Shown here: positions 8,261 through 16,729 of the stretch, piece by piece
Numbering within the stretch: the first letter of the stretch is position 1
How the letters are laid out: every line of letters begins with the position of its first letter
DNA from: Verrucomicrobiales bacterium
Lineage (GTDB): Bacteria > Verrucomicrobiota > Verrucomicrobiia > Limisphaerales > F1-80-MAGS106
Assembly (NCBI GenBank): GCA_005805305.1
Contig: SYMW01000266.1
Location: forward strand, 1 to 41,914
DNA: 41,914 bases
Direction of reading: 5' to 3'
Translations under genes and position numbers: made by a program
Notes under the pieces: generated by a model
What the model was told of the DNA's origin: nothing
The model's input: the letters and a program-made list of their open reading frames with translations, nothing else
The model's database searches: none

Positions 8261-8280
8261 AAACAACGCAGACCAGTCCC

Positions 8281-9315
8281 ATGAATTCATTCAAGCTCCC
8301 TCCGGCCCTCGCCGGATGCCTCGTCGCGTGCGCGCTGCACGCTTCCTTCAACCCCATCCTCATTCTCGCTGGCGCCCCACCCGATGGGCGGGGATTTGAA
8401 GAAACCTTCACCACGAACCCCGCGGAATCAGGGTGGGCTGCCCATGGCGAAGCCGATTTATTCGCCTGGGACGGCTCGCGCCAGGCGCTGCGGGTGACTT
8501 GGGATTCGTCCCGGACGAATTCTTATTACCACCGCCCACTGGGTGTCACGTTGAGCGCACAGGACGACTTTGCCATCGCATTCGACCTCGTCTTGCTGGA
8601 TATCAAAGGGGGCTCGAATCCATTGAAACCGTCCGCGTTCCAGATCGCGGTTGGCTTGATGAATTCCGAGCAATCACGCCGCCCGGATTTTTTCCGAGGC
8701 GCGGGATTGGACTCGGCCACGGGTGCTCGGAGCCTCTTGGAGTGGAACTATTTTCCGGACACGGGATTTGGGACCACGGTGTCGCCTGGGGTCTTTTCCA
8801 GCAATAATTTGGCCAGGTTCAGCTTCGCGTTCCCATTCGATTTGACTCCCCTGGTCTCCTACCGAATTGAGATGGAGCATATCGCGGCCAAAGGGACGCT
8901 GATCACGCGCATGCTCGCCAACGGCAAGCCCACAAAGGAGATCCAGGACGTCGTGTTGCCGGATCAGCAGGAGTTTGATTTTCGATTAGATTCATTCGCC
9001 GTCTCCAGTTACAGCGACGCCGGGCAGTCGGGCGAATTTGATGGCTCGGTGCTCGCTCGCGGCTGGGTGGACAATGTGCTGGTGGTCCTGCCACCCCCCT
9101 TGAGACTCGTCCCATCTCTAACGGCGGCTGGCCTGCCCGGCATTCGATTCACCGGGCGCCAGTCCTGGCGCTACCTCCTCGAACGGTCCGAGGATTTAGT
9201 CTCATGGACGGCCGCCGGGGAGTGGACGGCCAATCGCCCTGGCGAGGCGGCGATGACCGACCCGGCACCCCCTGCCTTCAAGGCATTTTACCGCGTCATA
9301 GGCCGCGCGCCTTGA
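8281..9315 (+). CDS. Secreted protein with a C-terminal FYR module
   Basis: A 344-residue protein with a Sec signal peptide (about residues 1-30, hydrophobic PPALAGCLVACALHASF; the Cys residues could allow a lipoprotein, but no clear lipobox is seen). The body has alternating beta-type segments ending in GWVDNVLVV, like concanavalin-A-like or LamG-type beta-sandwich proteins. The last 55 residues match the verrucomicrobial C-terminal module with the pattern W-x-YLLERSEDLVSW ... FYRV. The function is unknown. I chose the ATG at 8281 because the signal peptide begins there; a TTG at 8227 would add 18 polar residues. There is no obvious Shine-Dalgarno sequence. It is the first intact gene after the cobalamin riboswitch, 260 nt downstream. 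Confidence 0.75.
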   Translation: MNSFKLPPALAGCLVACALHASFNPILILAGAPPDGRGFEETFTTNPAESGWAAHGEADLFAWDGSRQALRVTWDSSRTNSYYHRPLGVTLSAQDDFAIAFDLVLLDIKGGSNPLKPSAFQIAVGLMNSEQSRRPDFFRGAGLDSATGARSLLEWNYFPDTGFGTTVSPGVFSSNNLARFSFAFPFDLTPLVSYRIEMEHIAAKGTLITRMLANGKPTKEIQDVVLPDQQEFDFRLDSFAVSSYSDAGQSGEFDGSVLARGWVDNVLVVLPPPLRLVPSLTAAGLPGIRFTGRQSWRYLLERSEDLVSWTAAGEWTANRPGEAAMTDPAPPAFKAFYRVIGRAP

Positions 9316-9330
9316 GGCAATGCGCGGCCT
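9300..9330 (+). promoter_or_regulatory. Hairpin spanning the stop codon
   Basis: AGGCCGCGC (9300-9308) and GCGCGGCCT (9322-9330) form a perfect 9-bp stem with the TGA stop (9313-9315) in the loop. It has no U-tract. It is probably an mRNA-stabilising or attenuating 3' structure. Confidence 0.4.
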
Positions 9331-9465
9331 GGAGACGGGTCGGGGAGTTCCTAGGGCTGAGCACAGCGAACGGCCGGGCCGGCGGTTCCGGCTCTTTGGT
9401 TGGCACTTTTAAGCGAGCAGCGGGCCGTCTTGCCACGTAGGCAGGATCCAGTGTAACCTCCATCC

Positions 9466-9771
9466 ATGACCGGTCTGGATTGCATAACCGCGCTGAAAGC
9501 GTTGGGAGAGGAGACTCGACTCCGGATCCTGCGGCTTCTTTTCAAGGAGCAGTTGAGCGTGAACGACGTATCCGAGAGACTCCATGCGACGCAGTACAAC
9601 ATCTCAAAACACCTTCGGATCATGCGCGAGGCGGGGCTTTTGGAATCCAGAAAGCAGGGGAAGCTGCGGCTCTACACGGTCGCCTCGGGCTTGAAATCCC
9701 ATGTGGCGGCGAACAATAACCTGCTGGATCTGGGTTGCTGCACGTTCCGGTTCGACGACCTGCCGAGATAG
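9466..9771 (+). CDS. ArsR-family winged-helix regulator with C-terminal Cys pair
   Basis: A 101-residue ArsR/SmtB-type repressor. The HTH is clear: EETRLRILRLLF (15-26), then SVNDVSERLHATQYNISKHLRIMREAGLLESRKQGKLRLYTV (31-72), with recognition helix TQYNISKHLRIM. It lacks the ELCVCDLC metal motif of classical ArsR. Instead it has Cys6 and a vicinal pair, Cys91-Cys92, in LDLGCCTFRFD. In AfArsR-type regulators a C-terminal vicinal Cys pair binds As(III), so thiol-based metalloid sensing is a reasonable inference. The gene lies 85 nt upstream of pstS on the same strand, which suggests it controls or belongs to the pst operon. No clear Shine-Dalgarno sequence is seen. Confidence 0.85.
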   Translation: MTGLDCITALKALGEETRLRILRLLFKEQLSVNDVSERLHATQYNISKHLRIMREAGLLESRKQGKLRLYTVASGLKSHVAANNNLLDLGCCTFRFDDLPR

Positions 9772-9856
9772 ATTCCAGATTCATTCGCGCGCGCGGCAGG
9801 AGTTCCGACGCAGTCCGGGAACCACCTCGAAATCCCTTGCCGTCAAGGGCAATCAC

Positions 9857-10762
9857 ATGCATGCTTGTGCATATATGCAACTCCAGACCGCTTTCTTTGT
9901 CCTCGCGATCACCCACGCCTCGTGCCATCTCGCCCAGGCGAATCCCGCAGCCCTGAGGATCAACGGATCCACAACCGTCAATCTGCCCGTGGCCGAAGCA
10001 GCCGAAATCCTCAGATCCGAAGCACAGTTGGCTATCACGATCGACACCCAGGGCGGCAGCTCCGGCGGTGTCTCCCTGCTCGGCGACGGCCGGATCGACA
10101 TCGGCATGAGCAGCAAACCATTGAGCCAGACAGACCGGTCCCGGTTCCCCAAGATCTCCTTTCACGAAACGCGGATCGGAGAGGACGCCGTGGCCTTGAT
10201 CGTTTCCAAAGATGTTTGGAATGGTGGTGTGAGAAGTTTGTCCAAACTCCAGGCGCAAGGGATTTATGAAAGACGGATCACCAACTGGAGCCAGCTTAAA
10301 GGACCGAATAGGCGTGTCGCGTTTTTCAACAAAGAGCCAGGGCGCGGCACTTGGGAGATCTTCGCGCGCTGGCTCTACGGTGATCCAAACGAAGCACCCG
10401 CGGCCGCATTCCCGGAAGTTGGCGGGAATGAGGAATGCCGCAATAGAGTGGGCGCGACTCGGGGAGCGATGTCCCAGCTTTCAGCTTCGTGGGCCGACGG
10501 CAAAACCGTGTTCGCGCTGGGAATTGAAGTGGAGCCGGGCCAGACAGTCCGTCCCACGCCCGAGGCCCTGGCCGATCACTCCTACCCAATGAGCCGGCCC
10601 TTGCTGCTCCTCACCGACGGGGAGCCCAAGGGAAATACCAAAAGGTTCGTTGATTTCATGCTCGGCCCGAAAGGGCAGCAACTGGTCGCGAAACATGGCT
10701 ATTTATCCCTCGAACAACTCGGGAGGTTGCGGAGCTCGCCAAGTGGCCGCGGATCGAATTGA
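9857..10762 (+). CDS. pstS: Phosphate ABC transporter substrate-binding protein PstS
   Basis: A 301-residue periplasmic binding protein with a signal peptide (QLQTAFFVLAITHASCHLAQA). The mature N-terminus, INGSTTVNLPVAEAAE, carries the Ser/Thr loop typical of phosphate-binding proteins. TQGGSSGGV and IGMSSKPLS form the rest of the anion site. Later segments (ITNWSQLKG, PGRGTWEIF) match PstS. It would deliver phosphate, and possibly arsenate, to the PstCA permease. The start is the ATG at 9857, preceded by AAGGG; an ATG at 9875 is an alternative. Its stop overlaps the TTG at the head of the pstC frame. Confidence 0.9.
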   Translation: MHACAYMQLQTAFFVLAITHASCHLAQANPAALRINGSTTVNLPVAEAAEILRSEAQLAITIDTQGGSSGGVSLLGDGRIDIGMSSKPLSQTDRSRFPKISFHETRIGEDAVALIVSKDVWNGGVRSLSKLQAQGIYERRITNWSQLKGPNRRVAFFNKEPGRGTWEIFARWLYGDPNEAPAAAFPEVGGNEECRNRVGATRGAMSQLSASWADGKTVFALGIEVEPGQTVRPTPEALADHSYPMSRPLLLLTDGEPKGNTKRFVDFMLGPKGQQLVAKHGYLSLEQLGRLRSSPSGRGSN

Positions 10763-10854
10763 AGCATTTTTCAAGCGCGCCCTCTTTCGCTTCCCGTTTG
10801 CCTGTTCATCCGGAGCCAGCGAAACCCGCGCTTGCCCTGACTTTGCGATCTGCA

Positions 10855-11805
10855 ATGACCGGGATCCGCGCATTGGAGACAGAGTCTGTGCAAGCCCAGA
10901 AACTCGCCCGACGAGTCTCTCTGACCCAGTGGACGAGCTGGGTGCTGTGCTTGATTGCGCTGACAAGCCTCGCGGCGCTTGTTCTGGTATTGATCCACGA
11001 AAGCTGGCCCGTTTGGCGGGTAGCGGGCATTGACTATCTTGCCGGAAAGCAATGGCTCTCCAGCCGGCATCTGTTCGGCGCCGCGCCGATGATCTATGGA
11101 ACCATGGCGGTGGCCATCATCGCGCTCGGCTGCGCCGCACCAATTGGGATTGGCGCCGCCATTTGCACGTCGGAATTGCTGCCGCGCAGGGCTCGACTGA
11201 CGGTTAAGATCCTGGTGGAACTCCTCGCCGGCGTGCCGTCGGTCGTGTACGGGCTCTTAGGTGTGCTGGTGTTGCGTGGCTGGGTGTATGACTTGCTGGA
11301 GCCGTTGGACCCGTTGAGCGGCGATACGCTGCTGACCGGAGGACTGCTGGTTGGCGTCATGATTCTGCCCACCATCCTCACCCTTTCGGACGATGCTTTG
11401 CGCGGTGTGCCGGCATCGCTGCGCGCGGCCGCCCGAGGTCTGGGGCTGAACGCCCGCGAGACGATTTGCCGCGTCGTGCTGCCCCAGGCAATCCCAGGCA
11501 TTATCGCCGCCATCCTTCTGGCGCTGGGGCGTGCTCTTGGAGAAATGATCGCCGTCTTCCTGGTCGTGGGACGCCAGGACAATCAATGGCCGGAACGGTT
11601 ATGGTCGGTCACGCCTCTGATAAGCCCCGGCCAAACGCTCGCGAGCAAGCTGGGCGGTTCGGAGATCCACATCGCCCATGGAGATCCGCTCCATTGGGCC
11701 GCGATGGTGGGACTTGGTCTATTGCTGCTGGGCATGGCGGGGGGAGCGGCCGCCGCCGCTTTCCTCCTTCAACAAAAGCAACTCCGCCATGCGCAAGCTT
11801 CTTGA
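10855..11805 (+). CDS. pstC: Phosphate ABC transporter permease PstC
   Basis: A 316-residue inner-membrane permease with six or more hydrophobic helices, the first at WTSWVLCLIALTSLAALVLVLI. The cytoplasmic coupling loop has the ABC permease EAA-type signature (RAAARGLGLNARETICRVVLPQAIPGI). KILVELLAGVPSVVYGLLG is a highly conserved PstC/PstA segment. The frame is open back to a TTG at 10759 overlapping the pstS stop, which would add 32 residues with no family similarity, so I prefer the ATG at 10855. The 3' end overlaps pstA by 17 nt. Confidence 0.9.
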   Translation: MTGIRALETESVQAQKLARRVSLTQWTSWVLCLIALTSLAALVLVLIHESWPVWRVAGIDYLAGKQWLSSRHLFGAAPMIYGTMAVAIIALGCAAPIGIGAAICTSELLPRRARLTVKILVELLAGVPSVVYGLLGVLVLRGWVYDLLEPLDPLSGDTLLTGGLLVGVMILPTILTLSDDALRGVPASLRAAARGLGLNARETICRVVLPQAIPGIIAAILLALGRALGEMIAVFLVVGRQDNQWPERLWSVTPLISPGQTLASKLGGSEIHIAHGDPLHWAAMVGLGLLLLGMAGGAAAAAFLLQQKQLRHAQAS

Positions 11806-12640
11806 TCTGACTTTCAGGGCGGCGGCAGTCCTATGCGCTTTGCTGGCTTGCTTGATCTTCGGATGGATTGTTTCCGCCATTGTCTGGCGCGGATTTTCCG
11901 TCGTGAATTGGCGGTTCTTGACCGAGCCGATGCGCCTGGCGGGAGCCGAGGGTGGCATCTTCCATAACCTTATAGGCACGTTGATACTGTTATCCACGGC
12001 TCTGATAGTGACCACCCCACTGTCCGTCGGCACGGCTCTAGTGACCGCGTTCTACATCCAAAGCGAACGCTGGCGGAGGCTCTGCCTCCTTTGCCTCTAC
12101 GTCCTGAACGGAGTTCCAAGCCTACTGTTCGGGTTGTTCGGATTCATCGTGTTCGTCAGCTTTTTCGGTTGGGGGAAGTCCTGGCTCACAGGGGGGATTC
12201 TGCTCGGCTTCATGATCCTGCCGACGGTGAGTGTGGCTTTGGTGGAGCGACTCAGGAGCTTGCCTCCGCTGCGGATGGAAGCAGCCGCAGGCCTGGGTCT
12301 CTCCCGGTCACGCATCGTGTGGTTCGTGTTGCTGCCGCAATGCTTGGGAGGGTGGGTGTCGGGATCATTTCTGGGGCTGGCCCGCGCCGCGGGTGAAACC
12401 GCCCCCATCCTGTTCACCGCGACTATCTTCGCGGGGGCGTCAATCCCTTCGGGCATTAAGGAAAACCCCGTTCTGACTCTGCCCTACCATATTTTTATCC
12501 TGGCTCAGGACTCGTTCGATCAGGCCATCGGAGGAAAGGTTTGGGGCACGGCCCTCGTGCTTCTCATGCTGGCTTTTTGCATGAGCCTTGTCGTCCTCCC
12601 CGTGCGCCTCAGAATTCATGAAGAGGCCGACCATGTCTGA
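11789..12640 (+). CDS. pstA: Phosphate ABC transporter permease PstA
   Basis: A 283-residue permease partner of PstC. It has an N-terminal helix (AAAVLCALLACLIFGWIVSAIVW) and the PstA-type segment YVLNGVPSLLFGLFGFIVFV. The coupling loop is MEAAAGLGLSRSRIVWFVLLPQ, and ARAAGETAPILFTATIF is conserved in PstA. The start ATG at 11789 lies inside the last 17 nt of pstC. The stop lies 8 nt inside pstB. Both overlaps point to translational coupling. Confidence 0.9.
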   Translation: MRKLLDLTFRAAAVLCALLACLIFGWIVSAIVWRGFSVVNWRFLTEPMRLAGAEGGIFHNLIGTLILLSTALIVTTPLSVGTALVTAFYIQSERWRRLCLLCLYVLNGVPSLLFGLFGFIVFVSFFGWGKSWLTGGILLGFMILPTVSVALVERLRSLPPLRMEAAAGLGLSRSRIVWFVLLPQCLGGWVSGSFLGLARAAGETAPILFTATIFAGASIPSGIKENPVLTLPYHIFILAQDSFDQAIGGKVWGTALVLLMLAFCMSLVVLPVRLRIHEEADHV

Positions 12641-13367
12641 GATCACTCGAGCCCCGGCCATTGAAATCAGCGGATTGCGGGTGTACTCCCCAAGCAGGCA
12701 AATCCTTCGTGACGTGTGCCTGGCGATCCCGCACGGAGCCGTCTTCGCGCTTCTCGGCCCTTCCGGCGCGGGCAAAAGCACGTTGCTTCGCTGCATCAAC
12801 CGGCTGATCGAACTCTCGCCCGGACTTCGTGTCCAGGGCGACATCCGTTTGATGGGCCGGTCGATCTACGCGCCGGGATCGGATGTCGACGCCCTTCGGG
12901 CCCGCGTCGGAATTCTCTTTCAGCAACCCGCCGTTTTTCCTGGGAGCATCAAAAAAAACGTCTTGTTCGGGGTGCGCCACCTTGGGAAGGCTCCCAAACG
13001 GCTGTGGCCTGAAATTGCCGAGCGAGCACTGCGGGACGCGGCGCTGTGGGTCGAGGTTAAGGACCGGATGGACGACTCGGCCCTCGAGCTGTCCGTGGGC
13101 CAGCGACAACGCCTTTGTCTCGCCCGGGCCCTGGCTGTGGAACCGGAAGTTTTACTGTTGGACGAACCCACCAGCGCTTTGGATCCGCTCTCCACAGAGG
13201 CGATCGAAGAGTCTCTGAGGCGGCTGCGAGGGCGGCGGACGCTTGTGATGGTCACGCATGATCCGCGGCAGGCCCGGCGGTTGGCGGACCGTGTTGCCTG
13301 CTTGCAGGTGCGCGATGGCGCCGGGGAGATAGCGGAATCCGGTTCAGCACTCAGCAGAATCGATTGA
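12633..13367 (+). CDS. pstB: Phosphate ABC transporter ATPase PstB with variant signature
   Basis: A 244-residue ATPase that powers PstCA. Walker A is GPSGAGKST (42-50), the Q-loop is FQQPAVFP, and Walker B is LLLDEPTSALDP. The H-loop is MVTHDPRQARRLADR. The signature is LSVGQRQRLCLARAL, so the first Gly of LSGGQ is Val at residue 155, an unusual change. The start is the ATG at 12633, preceded by AAGAGG (12621-12626), and it overlaps the pstA stop. No phoU follows, and phosphate-sensing partners are not in the window. Confidence 0.88.
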   Translation: MSEITRAPAIEISGLRVYSPSRQILRDVCLAIPHGAVFALLGPSGAGKSTLLRCINRLIELSPGLRVQGDIRLMGRSIYAPGSDVDALRARVGILFQQPAVFPGSIKKNVLFGVRHLGKAPKRLWPEIAERALRDAALWVEVKDRMDDSALELSVGQRQRLCLARALAVEPEVLLLDEPTSALDPLSTEAIEESLRRLRGRRTLVMVTHDPRQARRLADRVACLQVRDGAGEIAESGSALSRID

Positions 13368-13531
13368 ATCCATGATCTGGACGCGCAACCCAGATTCCTC
13401 CACTCACAGACTCGCGTCCGAGCTGCGGACAGCCTGAAACGAAGCAGGCGGCTTGGCGGATGGGACCGCCGAAATCGTATTCTGGATCGCGAAGACTTGC
13501 CGTAGACGCTCCGGGAGTGAACAATAGCAAG

Positions 13532-16500
13532 ATGATCCGGGATATGGGTTGGTTCCTCGGCTGCCTCGCCGTGATCGCCGCACAAGTTCGGGCCAGCGCG
13601 GCGAGCGTTCCTGATTTCTCCAAGGACGTCCGGCCCATTTTATCCCAGCATTGTTTTAAGTGCCATGGTCCGGATGACGCGGCGCGAAAATCGGGCCTTC
13701 GGCTTGACGAGCCCGAGGCGGCATTACTTCCCGCCAAGTCAGGCCGCCGCGCGATAACGCCCGGAAAGCCGGCCGAAAGCGAGATGCTGACGCGGGTTTT
13801 CTCAACCGATGAGGATGAGCGAATGCCTCCCGCGGGCGCTCAAAACCCGCCGACCCCGGCCGAGAAAGAAACTTTGCGCCGATGGATCCTGGCCGGGGCT
13901 GAATACAAGCCGCACTGGTCATTCGTGGCTCCCAAGCCCCCCCCCGCACCGCGAGTGAAGAATCCCGCCTGGCCACGGAACGTCGTTGATCGATTCGTGC
14001 TGTCCCGCCTCGAGAAAGAAGGTTTGTCCCCCTCCCCTCCCGCTGACCGGCTCACGCTGGCGCGGCGGCTTCATCTCGACTTGATCGGCATGCCGCCGAC
14101 GACGGAAGAAGCAGACGCCTTCGCGGATGATTCCTCGGAGGACGCCTACGAGAGGTTGGTGGATCGGCTGCTGGGTTCGCCGCGGTACGGGGAGCGATGG
14201 GCTCGCCGATGGATGGATCTGGCGCGTTATGCGGACACGAACGGATACGAGAAAGACCGTCAGCGGAGCATTTGGCCATGGCGCGACTGGGTGATAAAAG
14301 CGCTGAACGCGGACATGCCCTTCGATCGATTCACCGTCGAGCAGATCGCTGGCGACATGCTTCCCGCGGCAAACGTGGACCAGCTCACCGCCACTGGCTT
14401 TCATCGGAACACCATGTTGAACGAGGAAGGTGGAATCGACCCGCTCGAGTTTCGGTTCCACGCCATGACTGATAGGGTGGCCACGACAGGAACCACCTGG
14501 CTGGGATTGACCGTGGGATGCGCTCAATGCCACACACACAAGTACGATCCCATCTCCCATCGTGAGTTTTACCAAATGATGGCGTTCCTCAACAACGTGG
14601 ACGAACTAGATCTCGACCTGCCGGAACCCGGCCGGGAAGCACGCGAGACAGCCCGTCGAGCGGCGTTGTCGAAGCTTTTGGCGGAATTGCCCGCAAAGTT
14701 TCCAGTCCCCGGACCGGGGACCCAAACTTCAGTCCCGAGTTCAACCCGGGTAGCCCAGGACCGGGCGGCGCAAGATTTGGCCGGCGCGGAGCGTTTGGTG
14801 GTGTTGAGGCGTCATGAAGGCTTGGAGAAAGCTTTCGAAAAGTGGCTTGCCGGGGAGCGCGCGCGGGCCGTCACATGGGTTCCGCTCCGGCCTTTGCAAG
14901 CGACATCGAACAAGCCGCTGCTGACGGTGCAGCCGGATCATTCCATTTTTGCGAGCGGTGACATCACAAAGAACGACACCTATGAGCTTCGCTATCAGAG
15001 TTCCGAGCGTGGCATCACAGCGGTGCGTCTTGAAGCGATGCCTGATGATCGGCTGCCTCGGCATGGACCCGGGATGGCCTACTACGAAGGGCCGAAGGGT
15101 GACTTTTTCTTGGGTGAATTCCTCCTCTTTTCCGGTGGTAAACCGGTGAAGATCGCGCGGGCAACCCACAGTTACGCGAAGAACCATTTCGGGAAGGACG
15201 CGGGCGCCGGCATGGCGACGGACGGCGATCCGCAGACAGGCTGGTCCACCGCGGGTCGTGAAGGCGAGCGGCATGAAGCGGTGTTCACGCTCGCGGAACC
15301 TTTGCCGAATGGCGGCGATTTGCGGGTTCAGATGATGTTTGGCCGCCATTACGCCTGTTCCTTGGGTCGATTTCGCATTTCAGTCACCACGGAGCTCCGG
15401 GGCGCCGAAGCGCGGGACATGCCCGTGGAGATTGATCGCCTGCTGCGGCTGAAGGAAACAGAACTCACGTCCACGGACCGTTCGTCGTTGCGCGAGCATT
15501 TCTTGCTCATCGCTCCGGAGCTGGCGGGGGCGCGAAGCCAGATAGACGCGCTGCGCAAACCTCCCGCCGCGCCCACGACCATGATCATGAGGGAGCGTCC
15601 TCCCGAGAATCCGAGGGCGACATTCATCCATAAACGCGGTGAATTTCTCCAGGCTTCGGAGCCTGTCGAGCCGGGGGTGATCTCAGCGATCGCTCCTTTT
15701 CCAAAGGATCTGCCCCGGAACCGGCTGGGCTTCGCCGGATGGCTGGCCTCCACCAATAATCCGCTCACGGCGCGTGTGATTGTGAACAGACAATGGCAAT
15801 CCTTTTTCGGCCAGGGCCTGGTGCGCACCACGGAGGACTTCGGATTCCAAGGCGAAATGCCTTCGCACCCGGAACTGCTGGATTGGCTGGCGGTGGAGTT
15901 CATGCGAACCTGGTCACTGAAGAGGCTCCACAGGATCATCGTCACGAGCGCGACTTACCGGCAATCCTCGAGGCCCACCCCAGAGTTGCTGGGCCGGGAT
16001 TCTGAGAATCGGCTGCTTGCCAGGGGACCACGCGTCCGGTTGGACGCGGAATCGATCCGTGACGCTGTCTTAAGAGCCAGTGGACTGCTCTCGACGAAGA
16101 TGGGCGGCCCGAGCGTGTATCCACCCCAGCCTGCGGGGGTCACCGAAGTGGCCTTTGGCAGCCCGGCTTGGACCGCCAGCGAAGGCGAAGACAGGTACCG
16201 CCGAAGCCTCTATACGTTCATGAAGAGAACCGCGCCGTTCGCATTGTTCAACACATTCGACGGACCGACCGGAGAATCCTGCATGGCACGACGCGATGTC
16301 TCGAACACACCGCTTCAAGCGTTGACGCTTTTGAACGATACATTGATCGTGCAAGCCTCCCAATCGATGGGCCAGTGGCTGGCGTCGCAAGACACTTCGA
16401 CTGAAGCCCGCATCCGGCTAGCGTTCCGTCAATGCCTCACCCGTCCCCCGACCGCCGAGGAAGCCAAGGAATTGGGGCGCTTTTTGGAAGCGCAGAAGAA

Positions 16501-16633
16501 GCGGCTTTCCAGCGGCCTTCTCGATGCCAACATCATCGCCGGCGAAGGCTCGGGACATATGATTGAGCGCGCCGCATGGACGACGCTGGCTCGCACCATT
16601 CTGAATTTGGACGAAATGATCACCAAACAATAA
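13532..16633 (+). CDS. PSCyt1/DUF1549/DUF1553 cytochrome-like protein
   Basis: A 1033-residue secreted protein with a signal peptide (GWFLGCLAVIAAQVRASA). The N-terminal planctomycete-type cytochrome domain has a haem c motif, CFKCH, in ILSQHCFKCHGPD. DUF1549 (PSCyt2) follows, with a second motif in VGCAQCHTHKYDPISH. The C-terminal DUF1553 carries RVIVNRQWQSFFGQGLV and EMPSHPELLDWLA. This architecture is expanded in Planctomycetes and Verrucomicrobia and is usually next to DUF1501, as here. It is thought to act in periplasmic oxidation during complex carbohydrate breakdown, but biochemical proof is scarce. The start is the ATG at 13532, where the signal peptide begins. It is 96 nt upstream of its DUF1501 partner. 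Confidence 0.9.
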   Translation: MIRDMGWFLGCLAVIAAQVRASAASVPDFSKDVRPILSQHCFKCHGPDDAARKSGLRLDEPEAALLPAKSGRRAITPGKPAESEMLTRVFSTDEDERMPPAGAQNPPTPAEKETLRRWILAGAEYKPHWSFVAPKPPPAPRVKNPAWPRNVVDRFVLSRLEKEGLSPSPPADRLTLARRLHLDLIGMPPTTEEADAFADDSSEDAYERLVDRLLGSPRYGERWARRWMDLARYADTNGYEKDRQRSIWPWRDWVIKALNADMPFDRFTVEQIAGDMLPAANVDQLTATGFHRNTMLNEEGGIDPLEFRFHAMTDRVATTGTTWLGLTVGCAQCHTHKYDPISHREFYQMMAFLNNVDELDLDLPEPGREARETARRAALSKLLAELPAKFPVPGPGTQTSVPSSTRVAQDRAAQDLAGAERLVVLRRHEGLEKAFEKWLAGERARAVTWVPLRPLQATSNKPLLTVQPDHSIFASGDITKNDTYELRYQSSERGITAVRLEAMPDDRLPRHGPGMAYYEGPKGDFFLGEFLLFSGGKPVKIARATHSYAKNHFGKDAGAGMATDGDPQTGWSTAGREGERHEAVFTLAEPLPNGGDLRVQMMFGRHYACSLGRFRISVTTELRGAEARDMPVEIDRLLRLKETELTSTDRSSLREHFLLIAPELAGARSQIDALRKPPAAPTTMIMRERPPENPRATFIHKRGEFLQASEPVEPGVISAIAPFPKDLPRNRLGFAGWLASTNNPLTARVIVNRQWQSFFGQGLVRTTEDFGFQGEMPSHPELLDWLAVEFMRTWSLKRLHRIIVTSATYRQSSRPTPELLGRDSENRLLARGPRVRLDAESIRDAVLRASGLLSTKMGGPSVYPPQPAGVTEVAFGSPAWTASEGEDRYRRSLYTFMKRTAPFALFNTFDGPTGESCMARRDVSNTPLQALTLLNDTLIVQASQSMGQWLASQDTSTEARIRLAFRQCLTRPPTAEEAKELGRFLEAQKKRLSSGLLDANIIAGEGSGHMIERAAWTTLARTILNLDEMITKQ

Positions 16634-16729
16634 GCGAAGTCTTGGGGAAAAGCTTGTGGAAGCCCATGCGAGGCGCGCACGCCCATCCCAATCCCCATGC
16701 CAATCGACAATTCAATTTCGACATTCCCA

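Noticed and set aside
13460-13531. Upstream start for the PSCyt protein
   Set aside because: It would put 24 polar residues before the signal peptide; the ATG at 13532 starts it directly.
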